Assembly (NCBI GenBank): GCA_903839875.1
Contig: CAIMDZ010000170.1
Location: 1 to 49,357 of the forward strand
Source of the DNA: an uncultured Bacteroidota bacterium
GTDB taxonomy: Bacteria > Bacteroidota > Bacteroidia > Chitinophagales > Chitinophagaceae
Direction: 5' to 3'
DNA length: 49,357 bases
The notes below the pieces were generated by a model. The model saw nothing but the letters and a program-made list of their open reading frames with translations. It did not search any database and was not told the DNA's origin. Position 1 is the first letter of the stretch. Each line of letters opens with the position of its first letter. Made by a program: the position numbers and the translations under genes. Positions 33,348 through 41,836 of this stretch are shown here, piece by piece.

Positions 33348-34115
33348 ATGAAACGGTTATTGGTTCCCCAGTTATTTCTTTCCTTCAGCTTACTAATGTT
33401 AATGGCTGCTTGTACGAAAGAATCTCAAACAAATCTTGCTAATGAAGCAAATTATGTAAATACTACCGACTCTGGTTATGTCGGAGTTATTTATTACAAC
33501 CTTAATCTTAAACAACCTGATCCGGGCAGTAATTTCCAATGGAATTTCGGCTATGCCAATGTTAGTGCCCTGGCCTTCGATGTCACCTACCAGGTTGGGA
33601 ATTCCTTCAGGCGAACAAGTTATGGCGCCCCTGTTGCAAAGTGTATCAACTTTTTTCAACCAACTTCCCCCGGAAGTGTAAAAATTCCTGCCAGATCTAT
33701 GGATAATGTGTCATTTGCGATGACCTTTGTCCCGGCTCAGTCACAAACATCTTATGCATTTTACCTTAGTGGCGCGTATGTGAAAGTCAATACACTTCCT
33801 TACAGTCCCATTACTTCAATTCCACTGCGGGTGATCATTAATGAGCCTGTTGAGATGAATTCAGTATGGATAGCGCTCCGGCAAACTTACAAGATCAATT
33901 ATTTTGCCACCATTGAACTAAGCATGGACAAACTAATGAGCGGTATAAACACAAACATGATGAATGCGGCAACACTGACGAATGGATCAATAGAAATATC
34001 TTCCACCTCAAATCAAAACCTTTACGCCATTATTCTGAACAATCTGCAGGGCAATAATATGAACGTTCATTTTTGGGTGCCGGAGAAAATAACAATTAAC
34101 CCGGTGAAGGAATGA
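33348..34115 (+). CDS. Hypothetical lipoprotein
   Basis: This is a 255-residue lipoprotein with no recognised family. The ATG at 33348 gives MKRLLVPQLFLSFSLLMLMAACTK with lipobox MAAC (Cys22); the longer frame starting with GTG at 33303 would put 15 residues before the signal and is rejected. The mature part looks all-beta, with alternating hydrophobic strands (GYVGVIYYNLNL, IELSMDKLM, NLYAIILNNL), compatible with a surface or periplasmic beta-sandwich. It is a single-gene unit converging on the TPR-like gene, with a perfect palindrome between the two stops. Confidence 0.65.
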   Translation: MKRLLVPQLFLSFSLLMLMAACTKESQTNLANEANYVNTTDSGYVGVIYYNLNLKQPDPGSNFQWNFGYANVSALAFDVTYQVGNSFRRTSYGAPVAKCINFFQPTSPGSVKIPARSMDNVSFAMTFVPAQSQTSYAFYLSGAYVKVNTLPYSPITSIPLRVIINEPVEMNSVWIALRQTYKINYFATIELSMDKLMSGINTNMMNAATLTNGSIEISSTSNQNLYAIILNNLQGNNMNVHFWVPEKITINPVKE

Positions 34116-34141
34116 GCGGCTAAAGCTTATGATATTTAGGT

Positions 34142-34165
34142 AGAGACGCAAAATCTTGCGTCTCT
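34142..34165. repeat. Perfect 10-bp-stem palindrome, dispersed-repeat type
   Basis: AGAGACGCAA, a four-base loop, then TTGCGTCTCT, between two convergent stop codons and without a T-run. From memory, the AGAGACGCAA palindrome recurs many times in intergenic regions of Bacteroidota and some cyanobacteria, so this is probably a copy of a dispersed repeat. It may also act as a bidirectional transcription barrier. Confidence 0.65.
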
Positions 34166-34179
34166 GCTTGTGACATAAT

Positions 34180-35019
34180 CTACAACTCCTTTGCGAGCAG
34201 TTTATCAATATACGGTGAACTGGTTTCAGGTCTGAATGTTCCCAGCTTATGATCCTTATGTATGGAAATGCCCATTACATGAACTGACTTTTCAAAAACC
34301 ATTTTAAAAAGGGCAATTGCCTGGTAACGGTCGCCCTCGTCCTGCCCCATATATTTAAATGAGATGAGTTTTCCATATTGCTTCATTTGCTCATCCAGAA
34401 CTTTGGTGGTGTATAATGATTTTTTTCGGTCGCCCCAGGTATCTGAGAACATATTGTCAATCTCTTCCGCATTATGCGCATTGTAATAGACTTTGAATTG
34501 TCGCATTACCTGCACATAAACGCTGACAGGCATTGCCGCAGGTGGTTCATACTTTACGCCGCTTTTATCTGCATTTTGCCGGTATGCCTGCATTTTAGAT
34601 TCCTTGATCTTTGCTGAATCAAGGAACTTATTAAACCGCTCATCTTTACGTATATTATCCAGGTCATGATCGGTAGTGAGGTCCATGTAATCATAGTTTT
34701 CTGATTTTTCCAGGTACCTGATCGCTTTCTCTTTTTCTCCGGCCAGAGCATACAGGTCGGCCATCAGGTAATACTCTTCTTTTATCATCCATTGTTCCCA
34801 CACATATTTTTGCTGATCGGTTGCATTTAACCTTTCATACTTAGAAGTGAGCTGTTCAAGGTGTTTTTGGAAAAGTGTTGCATCTTTTTTGGCATAGGCT
34901 TTCAGCATTTGTATTTTTTCTGCATTTGCAAATTCCTTGAAGGCATCCTCCTCCTGGGCTTTGCTTACTGCAGGTATTCCTATCAAAAGGAAAATAATTG
35001 CGATGATTAGTTTTGTCAT
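34180..35019 (-). CDS. Exported TPR-like protein of unknown function
   Basis: This is a 279-residue protein with a signal peptide (cleavage near SKAQ). Residues ~25-150 are helical and resemble degenerate TPR units (DLYALAGEKEKAIRYLEKSENYDYMDLTTDHDLDNI). Residues ~165-279 have the pattern of an NTF2-like or DUF3887-like domain (YNAHNAEEIDNMFSD, LISFKYMGQDEGDRYQAIALFKMVFE). A periplasmic location is inferred; no catalytic residues can be assigned. It is divergent from the membrane-protein pair at 35262, with a 242-base A/T-rich spacer between them that shows no exact TAnnTTTG box. Confidence 0.6.
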   Translation of the reverse strand: MTKLIIAIIFLLIGIPAVSKAQEEDAFKEFANAEKIQMLKAYAKKDATLFQKHLEQLTSKYERLNATDQQKYVWEQWMIKEEYYLMADLYALAGEKEKAIRYLEKSENYDYMDLTTDHDLDNIRKDERFNKFLDSAKIKESKMQAYRQNADKSGVKYEPPAAMPVSVYVQVMRQFKVYYNAHNAEEIDNMFSDTWGDRKKSLYTTKVLDEQMKQYGKLISFKYMGQDEGDRYQAIALFKMVFEKSVHVMGISIHKDHKLGTFRPETSSPYIDKLLAKEL

Positions 35020-35261
35020 ATCATTAAGATTTTGTCAAATTTGCAAAACACAAAATACATAAAATTGTAAAAAACGGACATTCACATTCAAACCCTTTCA
35101 CTCATAAAGCCTGTGATTTATTTCAACACTAACTAAAACGTAGATTAAATATACAATATTGCATGCTATAATTTAAGTATTGTCTATTCACGGATTATAG
35201 AAATGAACTATTAGGATAAAATATTGTTTAGTTTAGCATTATCATTAAAATATGCCTGCTA

Positions 35262-36239
35262 ATGGATATTCCGGTTTTTGAAAAACTGCAAAAGGAAGGC
35301 TTGTTGTCCACCGAAGTGCTGGAACAAATAAAGGTTCATGAAAAGAACCGGCATATTTCCGTTCAGTGGGACCTCAGAACCCTGCTGTATTTAAGTATCC
35401 TGATGGTTAGTGCCGGATTGGGTATTGTTCTATATAAAAACATAGACACCATAGGTCATGCAACCTTGGTAACACTAACAGGCTTACTTGCCGGAAGCTG
35501 TTTCTTTTATTGTTTCAAAAAATCGGCGCCGTTCAGCAGGTTGCAGGTTGCTTCCCCTGATTTTTGGTTCGATTATATACTCCTGCTTGGCTGCCTTTTG
35601 ATGCTTGCCTTCGTCGGGTATTTGCAATACCAGTACCATGTATTTGGTATGCGCTGGGGACTCGCCATATTTATCCCCATGGTGTTTTTATTTCTGTTCG
35701 CTTATTATTTCGACCATATTGGTGTACTCAGCCTTGCTATAACCAACCTGGGTGCATGGATGGGTATAGCTGTTGCCCCCATGAAACTTTTGCGATCGCT
35801 CGAAGACTCTGATGAGAACATTATTATTAATGGAGTAATACTTGGTTTATTGCTTCATTTGTTTGCCTGGTTAACGACCTATATAAACATCAAAAAACAC
35901 TTTGCCATTGTTTACAAAAATTTTGGACTGCATGTGTTGTTCATTTCATTGATCTGGGCAACCGGTAGTTTTGATAATTACTTTTGGTGGTTCCTTGCAC
36001 TTGCAGCCGTTTCATTTTACCATATTCGAAAAGCTATTGCCGCGAGGAATTTTTATTTTCTCGTAGCCTCGGTCTTGTATGGTTATTTTGGAGTAAGTAT
36101 TGTGGTGGTAAAGTTACTCGCCAATGTACACAGCAATGGTGATTTGGAAATTTTACTGGGCAGCATTTATTTTATTGGTTCCGGCATAGAGTTGGTATTT
36201 CTGTTGATCAGCCTTAACAAAAAATTCAATAAGCAATGA
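35262..36239 (+). CDS. DUF2157-type polytopic membrane protein
   Basis: This is a 325-residue inner-membrane protein. A short soluble N-terminus (LQKEGLLSTEVLEQIKVHEK) matches the helical head typical of the DUF2157 family. It is followed by about nine to ten hydrophobic segments, starting with TLLYLSILMVSAGLGIVLY (~residues 41-59). The function of the family is unknown. The last bases overlap the next gene (ATGA), so the two are translationally coupled and probably form a complex or a split version of one larger protein. The ATG at 35262 is the first in frame. Confidence 0.75.
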   Translation: MDIPVFEKLQKEGLLSTEVLEQIKVHEKNRHISVQWDLRTLLYLSILMVSAGLGIVLYKNIDTIGHATLVTLTGLLAGSCFFYCFKKSAPFSRLQVASPDFWFDYILLLGCLLMLAFVGYLQYQYHVFGMRWGLAIFIPMVFLFLFAYYFDHIGVLSLAITNLGAWMGIAVAPMKLLRSLEDSDENIIINGVILGLLLHLFAWLTTYINIKKHFAIVYKNFGLHVLFISLIWATGSFDNYFWWFLALAAVSFYHIRKAIAARNFYFLVASVLYGYFGVSIVVVKLLANVHSNGDLEILLGSIYFIGSGIELVFLLISLNKKFNKQ

Positions 36240-37372
36240 TCGCGTATAATAAGGAATGGCTGTATAGCAGGCATGTGCTTGCACAGGCAGATGAAGCTTT
36301 GCATGAACAGTGCATTGACCAGGTTACATTCAATGCGATCTCCGAAAAGCACCCGGTAAAATTTTATACACCAAATTTCTTTATCCGCATCGGGCTTGCA
36401 ATTCTTACAGCCATCATTTTGCTGTTTATTGCAGTTCTGTTCCTGCTTGCGGCTAATTTTAAAAGCGCAGGTGGTGTGGGTGTTTTCATCGGAATATTAA
36501 GTATTGCAGTGGCTGAAATGTTCATCCACTCGAAGAACCATTATAATTCCGGCCTTGATAATATGCTTGTTTGGGCGGGCGGCTATTCCTTATGGATGGG
36601 CCTGATGGCGATCTTATATGAAGGATACTCCCACCACGATGTTTTGTTGGGTTTTATTGGTGTAATAATTTTTTTAGTACTTGCGGTAAGGTATGTTGAT
36701 ACTATATGCGCGATTGTCGCAACACTCTTTTTTTTATTTTTTGTTTATACGGCCTATAAGCATTTTGGCACAGGGTGGCCAATGGCCACAATCCCTTTTG
36801 TAATGATACTGGTAATGGGTGTACTTTATTTTGTTTCAAAGCGGGCCATGAGATCACCGGGGATGTTGCTTTTCCATAACTGCTGGTTGTGGGTAAGTTA
36901 TGTAGCCCTGGTTTGCTTTTATGCCGCTGGTAACTACGTAGTAGTTGACTACTTCAGAGACAGCCTTAAAACCACCCCTGACATTAGCATCCGCGGCCCA
37001 TTGTTATTCGGCTGGTTTTTCTGGTCATGGACATTTCTAATTCCCGTTATTTACATCGTCATAGGCATCAGTAAAAAGGAAATTACCCTCATTAGAATTG
37101 GATTACCACTCCTCGTTATTGGAATACTCACTTTCCGCAATTACCACCATGTAATGGAGCCCGAAACTGCATTGATGATTGGCGGCACAATTCTGTTTGT
37201 TATCAGCTATTCACTCATCAGTTATCTCCGCGAGCCACATGGTGGGTTTACCTTCAAACCAGACACCTTTAACAAAGAAATCCCCGATATGACAAAAATA
37301 ATAGCCGCCAAGCTCGTAGGCGATGTCGCCCCTATTGACAATAAACCACAGGCAAATAATGATTGGGAGTAA
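36236..37372 (+). CDS. Polytopic membrane protein, partner of the DUF2157-type protein
   Basis: This is a 378-residue protein with about ten transmembrane segments after a ~50-residue soluble head (EWLYSRHVLAQADEALHEQC), and a hydrophilic C-terminal tail of ~45 residues. Its organisation parallels its upstream partner, and DUF2157/DUF4401-type proteins are often found as such pairs. Its start overlaps the stop of the upstream gene by four bases. The function is unknown, and no transport or catalytic motif is visible. Confidence 0.7.
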   Translation: MIAYNKEWLYSRHVLAQADEALHEQCIDQVTFNAISEKHPVKFYTPNFFIRIGLAILTAIILLFIAVLFLLAANFKSAGGVGVFIGILSIAVAEMFIHSKNHYNSGLDNMLVWAGGYSLWMGLMAILYEGYSHHDVLLGFIGVIIFLVLAVRYVDTICAIVATLFFLFFVYTAYKHFGTGWPMATIPFVMILVMGVLYFVSKRAMRSPGMLLFHNCWLWVSYVALVCFYAAGNYVVVDYFRDSLKTTPDISIRGPLLFGWFFWSWTFLIPVIYIVIGISKKEITLIRIGLPLLVIGILTFRNYHHVMEPETALMIGGTILFVISYSLISYLREPHGGFTFKPDTFNKEIPDMTKIIAAKLVGDVAPIDNKPQANNDWE

Positions 37373-37456
37373 TTTTTTGAAGGAAAGTTTGAATGCAAAC
37401 CTGGCAAAAGAGCAAAATGTTGAAGTCATATTCTCCAGCGAAGTCCCGGCACAAGG

Positions 37457-37475
37457 TCCCGCTTTTTCAGCGGGA
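37457..37475. terminator. Hairpin between convergent genes
   Basis: TCCCGCT, a five-base loop, AGCGGGA: a perfect 7-bp stem between the membrane-protein stop and the L,D-transpeptidase stop. No long T-run follows on either strand, so terminator function is likely only by position. Confidence 0.5.
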
Positions 37476-37480
37476 GGGAA

Positions 37481-38014
37481 TTAGGGTAAAATATTCACAC
37501 ATACCCCCACAGTCACGTGTTCATACAACTCATCAATTTCTACATTATTAAGAGCTATACAACCAAGTGTCCAGTCGTCGTTTATCTCATCATCCGGATC
37601 TCCTTTATAACCATTTGGCAGCCCGTGTATTTTAATATCGCCGCCTGTTGGCCTCCCGAATTTTCTGGCATATTTTCTGTCTTCTTCAGAAGGGTAGGAT
37701 ACACCAAGGGCCTTGTGGTAATGGCTGTAAGGGTTCTTACCATCTATATGATAGATTCCCTCCGGGGTTTTACCATCATTCTGAAAATGCTTCGCGCCTA
37801 CCGGTTCAGGTCCCAGGCTCACGTGGTACATTTTCAACAGCCTCCCCTTATGGTACACCTGCATCTGCCTGGCATTCTTTAAGATAACGATGCTGTCAAC
37901 ATTATTATTCAGGGCAGTTTTCGGTTTAATTGCTTTTGGGGTGGCATGAGAACTGTCTTTGCAACATAGCAACAGCAAGCCGCATAAAATATAAGCTGAA
38001 AACCAGTTGCGCAT
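37481..38014 (-). CDS. L,D-transpeptidase (YkuD-type) lipoprotein
   Basis: This is a 177-residue envelope protein. The ATG at 38014 gives MRNWFSAYILCGLLLLCCKD, a lipoprotein signal; the longer frame from TTG at 38041 is less likely. The YkuD catalytic domain spans ~40-177: IVILKNARQMQVYHKG, GPEPVGAKHFQNDGKTPEG, His130 in IKIHGLP and the active-site Cys152 in TLGCIAL. The residue two positions before Cys is Thr150 rather than the common Ser, which the family tolerates. These enzymes form 3-3 peptidoglycan cross-links or attach proteins to peptidoglycan; which of these applies is unknown. The extended insertion between His and Cys is acidic (GDPDDEINDDW). Confidence 0.88.
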   Translation of the reverse strand: MRNWFSAYILCGLLLLCCKDSSHATPKAIKPKTALNNNVDSIVILKNARQMQVYHKGRLLKMYHVSLGPEPVGAKHFQNDGKTPEGIYHIDGKNPYSHYHKALGVSYPSEEDRKYARKFGRPTGGDIKIHGLPNGYKGDPDDEINDDWTLGCIALNNVEIDELYEHVTVGVCVNILP

Positions 38015-38122
38015 AATAGTGTGTTTGAGATTTAGATTCAATTAATTGTAAAATCCACATTAAAATTTGAAAATTCCTCTCAAAGGATTTGTTAAAGTTA
38101 TTTTTAAATGTAAAGCCGCATA

Positions 38123-39097
38123 TTATTTCAAGGCCATTGAAATTCTTATCCCGTTCCAGGCATGGTCATTACCTTTTAGAAACTGCCTCGATTGGTAGCA
38201 ATAAAAGTATTCAACGTACAAATTGTTGTAAAAGATTACAATGCCGGCGTTGTTTTTAAAAACTCTTCTTGCAATTTCATTTGAAGACAAAGTATATGGG
38301 CTGGCTTTATTAAATGCTCCTCCCTCAAGGGTCGCATCATATCCTATAAAGTTAATTTCAGGATGAACATATACATAAAACAAGGTTCTTTTTCTGAAAA
38401 TACTATTTGTGAAAGGAGATTGAAATTTCCCGGTCATAAATGTTACCCCTACACATGTCTTGTCGCTTAGTGTCCCGGCTCGTCCCATTATGTCTACGTC
38501 TGCGGATAGCAGATTGCCATATGAAAGAACCTGTTTTTGATAATCAAGCTGGTAATTAATTACAATGTCGTTGTGCACCTGGTTGCCCCATCCTGCCGGC
38601 AATAAATTGTCAAAGATTATGTGTGCGCCTGTTTGAATATCCCTTCCCATTGCCGCCGGACCAATAACACCAGCAGTAAATGTTGATGCAAAACGCTGGC
38701 CGTAATGATTATCTGTTGCCACCATAAATGTTTTCAGTAATAATGTTGCAGCATAGGGCCTGTCATTTGTTAAAGGAACTTTGAATTTCATATTATCCGG
38801 TGTATATGAGTCCTGTTCAATCTCCATTCCGTATTTTACATCCATATTTGATAGCCGTGGGTAATACAGCAATTTGGCGAGAGGAGAGCGACCCAGCAAA
38901 GGTGCCCAATATTCAATGGAGAAACCTTCCGTGTACTGTTTGTCACTACCTGAAAAATAATCATTGTCCAAACATATTCTCAGGTACTTACCTGAGTTTA
39001 TATTGTTGTAGGTGGAGGTGCTTTCTATTTCCTGTGCCCCTGTTCTTATTGCCGGAATAAATAGGAGCAGGCAGATTATCAGGCCTGTTGATGCCAT
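38123..39097 (-). CDS. LpxR-like lipid A deacylase family protein
   Basis: This is a 324-residue outer-membrane protein if started at the ATG at 39097, which gives a clean signal peptide (MASTGLIICLLLFIPAIRTGAQ). The frame also has ATGs at 39118 and 39202; the latter overlaps the AhpD-like gene and adds 35 residues before the signal. LpxR landmarks are present: LDNDYFSGSDKQYTEGFSI, with the N45-D46 pair corresponding to the catalytic Asn-Asp of the family, NDRPYAATL, and a GWGNQVHNDIVINYQ segment near the expected active-site His region. Twelve-stranded barrel-type beta strands continue to the C-terminus. LpxR removes the 3'-acyloxyacyl chain of lipid A; activity here is inferred from the family. 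Confidence 0.8.
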   Translation of the reverse strand: MASTGLIICLLLFIPAIRTGAQEIESTSTYNNINSGKYLRICLDNDYFSGSDKQYTEGFSIEYWAPLLGRSPLAKLLYYPRLSNMDVKYGMEIEQDSYTPDNMKFKVPLTNDRPYAATLLLKTFMVATDNHYGQRFASTFTAGVIGPAAMGRDIQTGAHIIFDNLLPAGWGNQVHNDIVINYQLDYQKQVLSYGNLLSADVDIMGRAGTLSDKTCVGVTFMTGKFQSPFTNSIFRKRTLFYVYVHPEINFIGYDATLEGGAFNKASPYTLSSNEIARRVFKNNAGIVIFYNNLYVEYFYCYQSRQFLKGNDHAWNGIRISMALK

Positions 39098-39179
39098 GAT
39101 TTCAGGAGCCCGTGGCATTTGTTTATGAAACACACCACAAGGTAATTCCGTAACAAAGCAGTGTAAATGACCTGCATCA

Positions 39180-39542
39180 TTACGTAGTTTGACTTTGCTC
39201 ATTCTGAGCAGTCAATTCTTCCCAGAACTCAGCTCCTCTCCGGGTGTGCGGGATGACAATAGTACCGCCAACAATATTTGCTACTGCAAATATTTCGTAA
39301 ACTTCCGCGGTGCTTATCCCTTGCTCCTGGCATTTCAGCAGATGATATTTAATACAGTCATCGCATCGCAGCACCATGCTTGCTACCAGGCCCAGCATCT
39401 CCTTGGTACGAACGGGCAAAGCGCCTTCTGCATAGGTATTGGTATCCAGGTTAAATAACCTGTTGATCACTTTATTATGTTTGCCGAGTATTACCTCGTT
39501 CATTTTAGCTCTGTATTCGTTGAATTCCTGTACCTGGCCCAT
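39180..39542 (-). CDS. AhpD/carboxymuconolactone decarboxylase-like protein
   Basis: This is a 120-residue cytoplasmic protein when started at the ATG at 39542 (MGQVQEFNEYR); the frame extends to 39626, but the extra 28 residues overlap the divergent rluF gene. The AhpD-type redox motif is complete: E48 in RTKEMLGLVAS, then C60-D-D-C63 and H67 (RCDDCIKYH). Proteins of this kind act as thiol-based peroxidase partners or bind small molecules as helical oligomers; true decarboxylase activity is unlikely given the CxxC. It lies just upstream of the LpxR-like gene on the same strand and divergent from rluF. Confidence 0.82.
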   Translation of the reverse strand: MGQVQEFNEYRAKMNEVILGKHNKVINRLFNLDTNTYAEGALPVRTKEMLGLVASMVLRCDDCIKYHLLKCQEQGISTAEVYEIFAVANIVGGTIVIPHTRRGAEFWEELTAQNEQSQTT

Positions 39543-39614
39543 AAATTTATTTTTATTAGAATGCCAAAAATAGACAGTAGCAGGTACAATTTCAAAAGTG
39601 ACTTGTATTTTATC

Positions 39615-39622
39615 TACTTTTG
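39615..39622 (+). promoter_or_regulatory. Candidate -7 element of rluF
   Basis: TACTTTTG, an exact TAnnTTTG, is followed by CCACAC and the ATG at 39629. With only six bases between box and start codon, the transcript would be leaderless or nearly so. The rluE-like gene at 43976 shows the same TACyTTTGCCAC string before its start. Confidence 0.45.
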
Positions 39623-39628
39623 CCACAC

Positions 39629-40414
39629 ATGAAAAGCGGAGAAACCAGTCTCAATAAATACATTAGCTCCTCAGGATTCTGCTCCAGGAGGGAAGCGGAT
39701 AAACTGATAGAACAAGCCAGGGTGACCGTTAATGGAGAGTTAGTTCTTCCGGGTGCCAAAGTATCTGTTGGCGATAAAGTGGCAATTGATGACGAACCCA
39801 TTAAAACCAGTAAGAAGCAACCTGTTTACATTGCATTCAACAAACCTGTTGGCGTTACCTCCACCACCGACCAGAAGGACAAAACAAATATCATCTCTTT
39901 CATCGGCCATCCCAAGCGCATTTTCCCAATCGGCAGGCTGGACAAGGATTCCGACGGGCTTATCTTCCTTACAAATGATGGTGATATTGTTAACAAAATC
40001 CTTCGCGCCAGTAACAACCATGAAAAGGAGTATATAGTGACCGTAGATAAAGCCCTGACTCCTGAGTTCACCAGGCAAATGAGCAGTGGTATTCCTATCC
40101 AGGGAACAATGACCAGGAAGTGCTTCGTAAAGCAGGAAGGCGGCCGCAGATTCAGGATCATACTCACCCAGGGGCTCAACAGGCAGATCAGGCGCATGTG
40201 CGAATACCTGGGTTACAACGTGGTATCGTTAACCAGGGTGCGCATCATGAACGTTCTGCTCGGGAATCTTCCTTTAGGGAAGTGGCGCTATTTCACTGCC
40301 CCTGAAATAGATAAAATGGAGCGTATGGTGGCACAATCAAATAAAGAAGAAGACCTGCAAAACGCCGCCGCCGGTAAACCTCCAAAGCCCAAAAATGACC
40401 GTTATATCAGGTAG
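39629..40414 (+). CDS. rluF: 23S rRNA pseudouridine synthase, RluF-like
   Basis: This is a 261-residue enzyme that isomerises uridine to pseudouridine in 23S rRNA. An N-terminal S4 RNA-binding domain (LNKYISSSGFCSRREADKLI, ~8-60) precedes the RsuA/RluB/RluE/RluF catalytic domain with YIAFNKPVGV, GRLDKDSDGL carrying the catalytic Asp105, and GLNRQIRRMCEYLGY. The spacing matches E. coli RluF, with its Asp at 107. RluB is the alternative, but the NKPxGVTSTT context and the short length favour RluF. The C-terminal tail is basic and proline-rich. ATG 39629 is preferred over TTG 39620. It ends 6 bases before the stop of the converging epimerase gene. Confidence 0.88.
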   Translation: MKSGETSLNKYISSSGFCSRREADKLIEQARVTVNGELVLPGAKVSVGDKVAIDDEPIKTSKKQPVYIAFNKPVGVTSTTDQKDKTNIISFIGHPKRIFPIGRLDKDSDGLIFLTNDGDIVNKILRASNNHEKEYIVTVDKALTPEFTRQMSSGIPIQGTMTRKCFVKQEGGRRFRIILTQGLNRQIRRMCEYLGYNVVSLTRVRIMNVLLGNLPLGKWRYFTAPEIDKMERMVAQSNKEEDLQNAAAGKPPKPKNDRYIR

Positions 40415-40420
40415 CCGGAG

Positions 40421-41401
40421 TTAATAATACTTCCCTGTTGCAAGGTATTCACTTACGTACTCGTTCACACCATCTTCCAGCGAATAGAACGGCCGATCAT
40501 ATCCAACGGCACGAAGTTTGCTCATATCAGCCTCGGTAAAGTACTGATACTTATCCCGGATATCAACCGGTGTGTCAATGTACTCAATATTTTCAGGCAG
40601 GTGCAGGGTGTTGAAAATAGCTTTGACCAGGTCTTTAAAGGTGCGTGCTTTACCTGTTCCTGCGTTATACAATCCATTAACCGGGTAGTTTTGCATCAGC
40701 CACATACATATATGTACAATGTCTTTTACATAAATAAAATCCCTGATCTGCTCTCCATCCTTATAATCAGGGTTGTGTGATCGGAACAATTTTACAACGC
40801 CCTTTTCTTTGATCTGGTTATATGCATGGAATATCACTGATGCCATGCGACCCTTGTGGTATTCATTGGGGCCGAAAACATTGAAGAATTTGAGGCCTGC
40901 CCAGAAGGGTGGGGCGCTGTTTTGCGACAGTACCCAAAGATCAAATTCATTTTTTGAAAAGCCATATGGATTTAACGGGCTCAGCCTCGCAACAATTTCG
41001 TGGCTGTCGGAATAACCTTTTTCTCCATTGCCATAGGTGGCGGCTGAAGATGCATATACAAGTGGTATTTTATTTACGGTGCAAAACTCCCACACCAATT
41101 TGGAATAATCGAGGTTCCATTTCTTGTGAACGGCATAATCCATTTCGGTAGTGTCGGTACGCGCACCCAGGTGAAACACATGCTTAACAATTCCCGGATG
41201 AGCTTTTACCCAATCAAAAAACTGCTCGCGGTGTATTTTGTGCAGGTATTTTTTATTCGCCAGGTTAGCCGATTTCTTTTCATCGGAAAAATCATCAACC
41301 AGTATAAGCTGGTTAAAACCAAGTTGGTTTAAATACCCGGTAAGATAGCTGCCTATGAATCCGGCAGCGCCCGTTACCACTATTACATCATTTTGTAGCA
41401 T
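40421..41401 (-). CDS. hldD: ADP-L-glycero-D-manno-heptose 6-epimerase
   Basis: This is a 326-residue extended short-chain dehydrogenase. The dinucleotide-binding loop GAAGFIG is at residues 11-17. The catalytic set is YASSAATYG (Ser ~119) with Tyr146 and Lys150 in NPYGFSK. Family-specific segments FFNVFGPNEYHKGRMASVIFH and LFRSHNPDYKDGEQIRDFIYV identify the heptose epimerase rather than other NDP-sugar epimerases. It inverts C6 of ADP-heptose, giving the L,D-heptose used for the LPS inner core. A GTG at 41407 lies two codons before the chosen ATG. A small membrane-protein gene lies just upstream on the same strand. Confidence 0.92.
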   Translation of the reverse strand: MLQNDVIVVTGAAGFIGSYLTGYLNQLGFNQLILVDDFSDEKKSANLANKKYLHKIHREQFFDWVKAHPGIVKHVFHLGARTDTTEMDYAVHKKWNLDYSKLVWEFCTVNKIPLVYASSAATYGNGEKGYSDSHEIVARLSPLNPYGFSKNEFDLWVLSQNSAPPFWAGLKFFNVFGPNEYHKGRMASVIFHAYNQIKEKGVVKLFRSHNPDYKDGEQIRDFIYVKDIVHICMWLMQNYPVNGLYNAGTGKARTFKDLVKAIFNTLHLPENIEYIDTPVDIRDKYQYFTEADMSKLRAVGYDRPFYSLEDGVNEYVSEYLATGKYY

Positions 41402-41421
41402 TTCCACGATGTGGGTTAGTT

Positions 41422-41700
41422 TTACCTGGCACCTTTGCTGGTGTCGGAAGTTGTGCCTTCAGCGGGTTTTGGTGCTTCAGCTTTTTTCTCTGTTATTTCT
41501 GTAGCTGATTCACCTGTGGCCTTTACTTCAGTCTTTTCTTTACCCTCGCCCTTGGCTCCTTCCTCACCTCCGCTTTCTGCCTTAATAAAGTTGAGTGCGG
41601 CAATGAACAGGCCAACAATAATGACAACCAGCCAAAATGAATTCCTGAAAGAAATGATTGTTTTATTTTCCTTTGGCTGTCCGTGTGTATCGTTCAACAT
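41422..41700 (-). CDS. Small single-pass membrane protein with charged low-complexity tail
   Basis: This is a 92-residue protein of no known family. One transmembrane helix (SFWLVVIIVGLFIAALNFI, ~20-38) follows a short polar N-terminus. The remainder is a low-complexity tail rich in G, E, K, A and T (EGAKGEGKEKTEVKATGES), probably disordered and on one side of the membrane. The ATG at 41700 is chosen over the TTG at 41724. It is 20 bases upstream of the epimerase start on the same strand, so co-transcription is likely, but no functional link is evident. Confidence 0.6.
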   Translation of the reverse strand: MLNDTHGQPKENKTIISFRNSFWLVVIIVGLFIAALNFIKAESGGEEGAKGEGKEKTEVKATGESATEITEKKAEAPKPAEGTTSDTSKGAR

Positions 41701-41836
41701 GTATAGCTTTTTTGTGTGGTGCAAATGTAAACTTTTGACGCCATTTTTTTAAATGTAATTTGTATAAATGTGAGCGGATATGTTTGTCCTCAATAATGTT
41801 GTTATTACAACTGTTCCATGCCTCAACTTCCCTAAC

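Noticed and set aside
35141..35190. Inverted ACAATA...TATTGT in the spacer before the DUF2157-type gene
   Set aside because: The arms are only six bases in very A/T-rich DNA, which is expected by chance.
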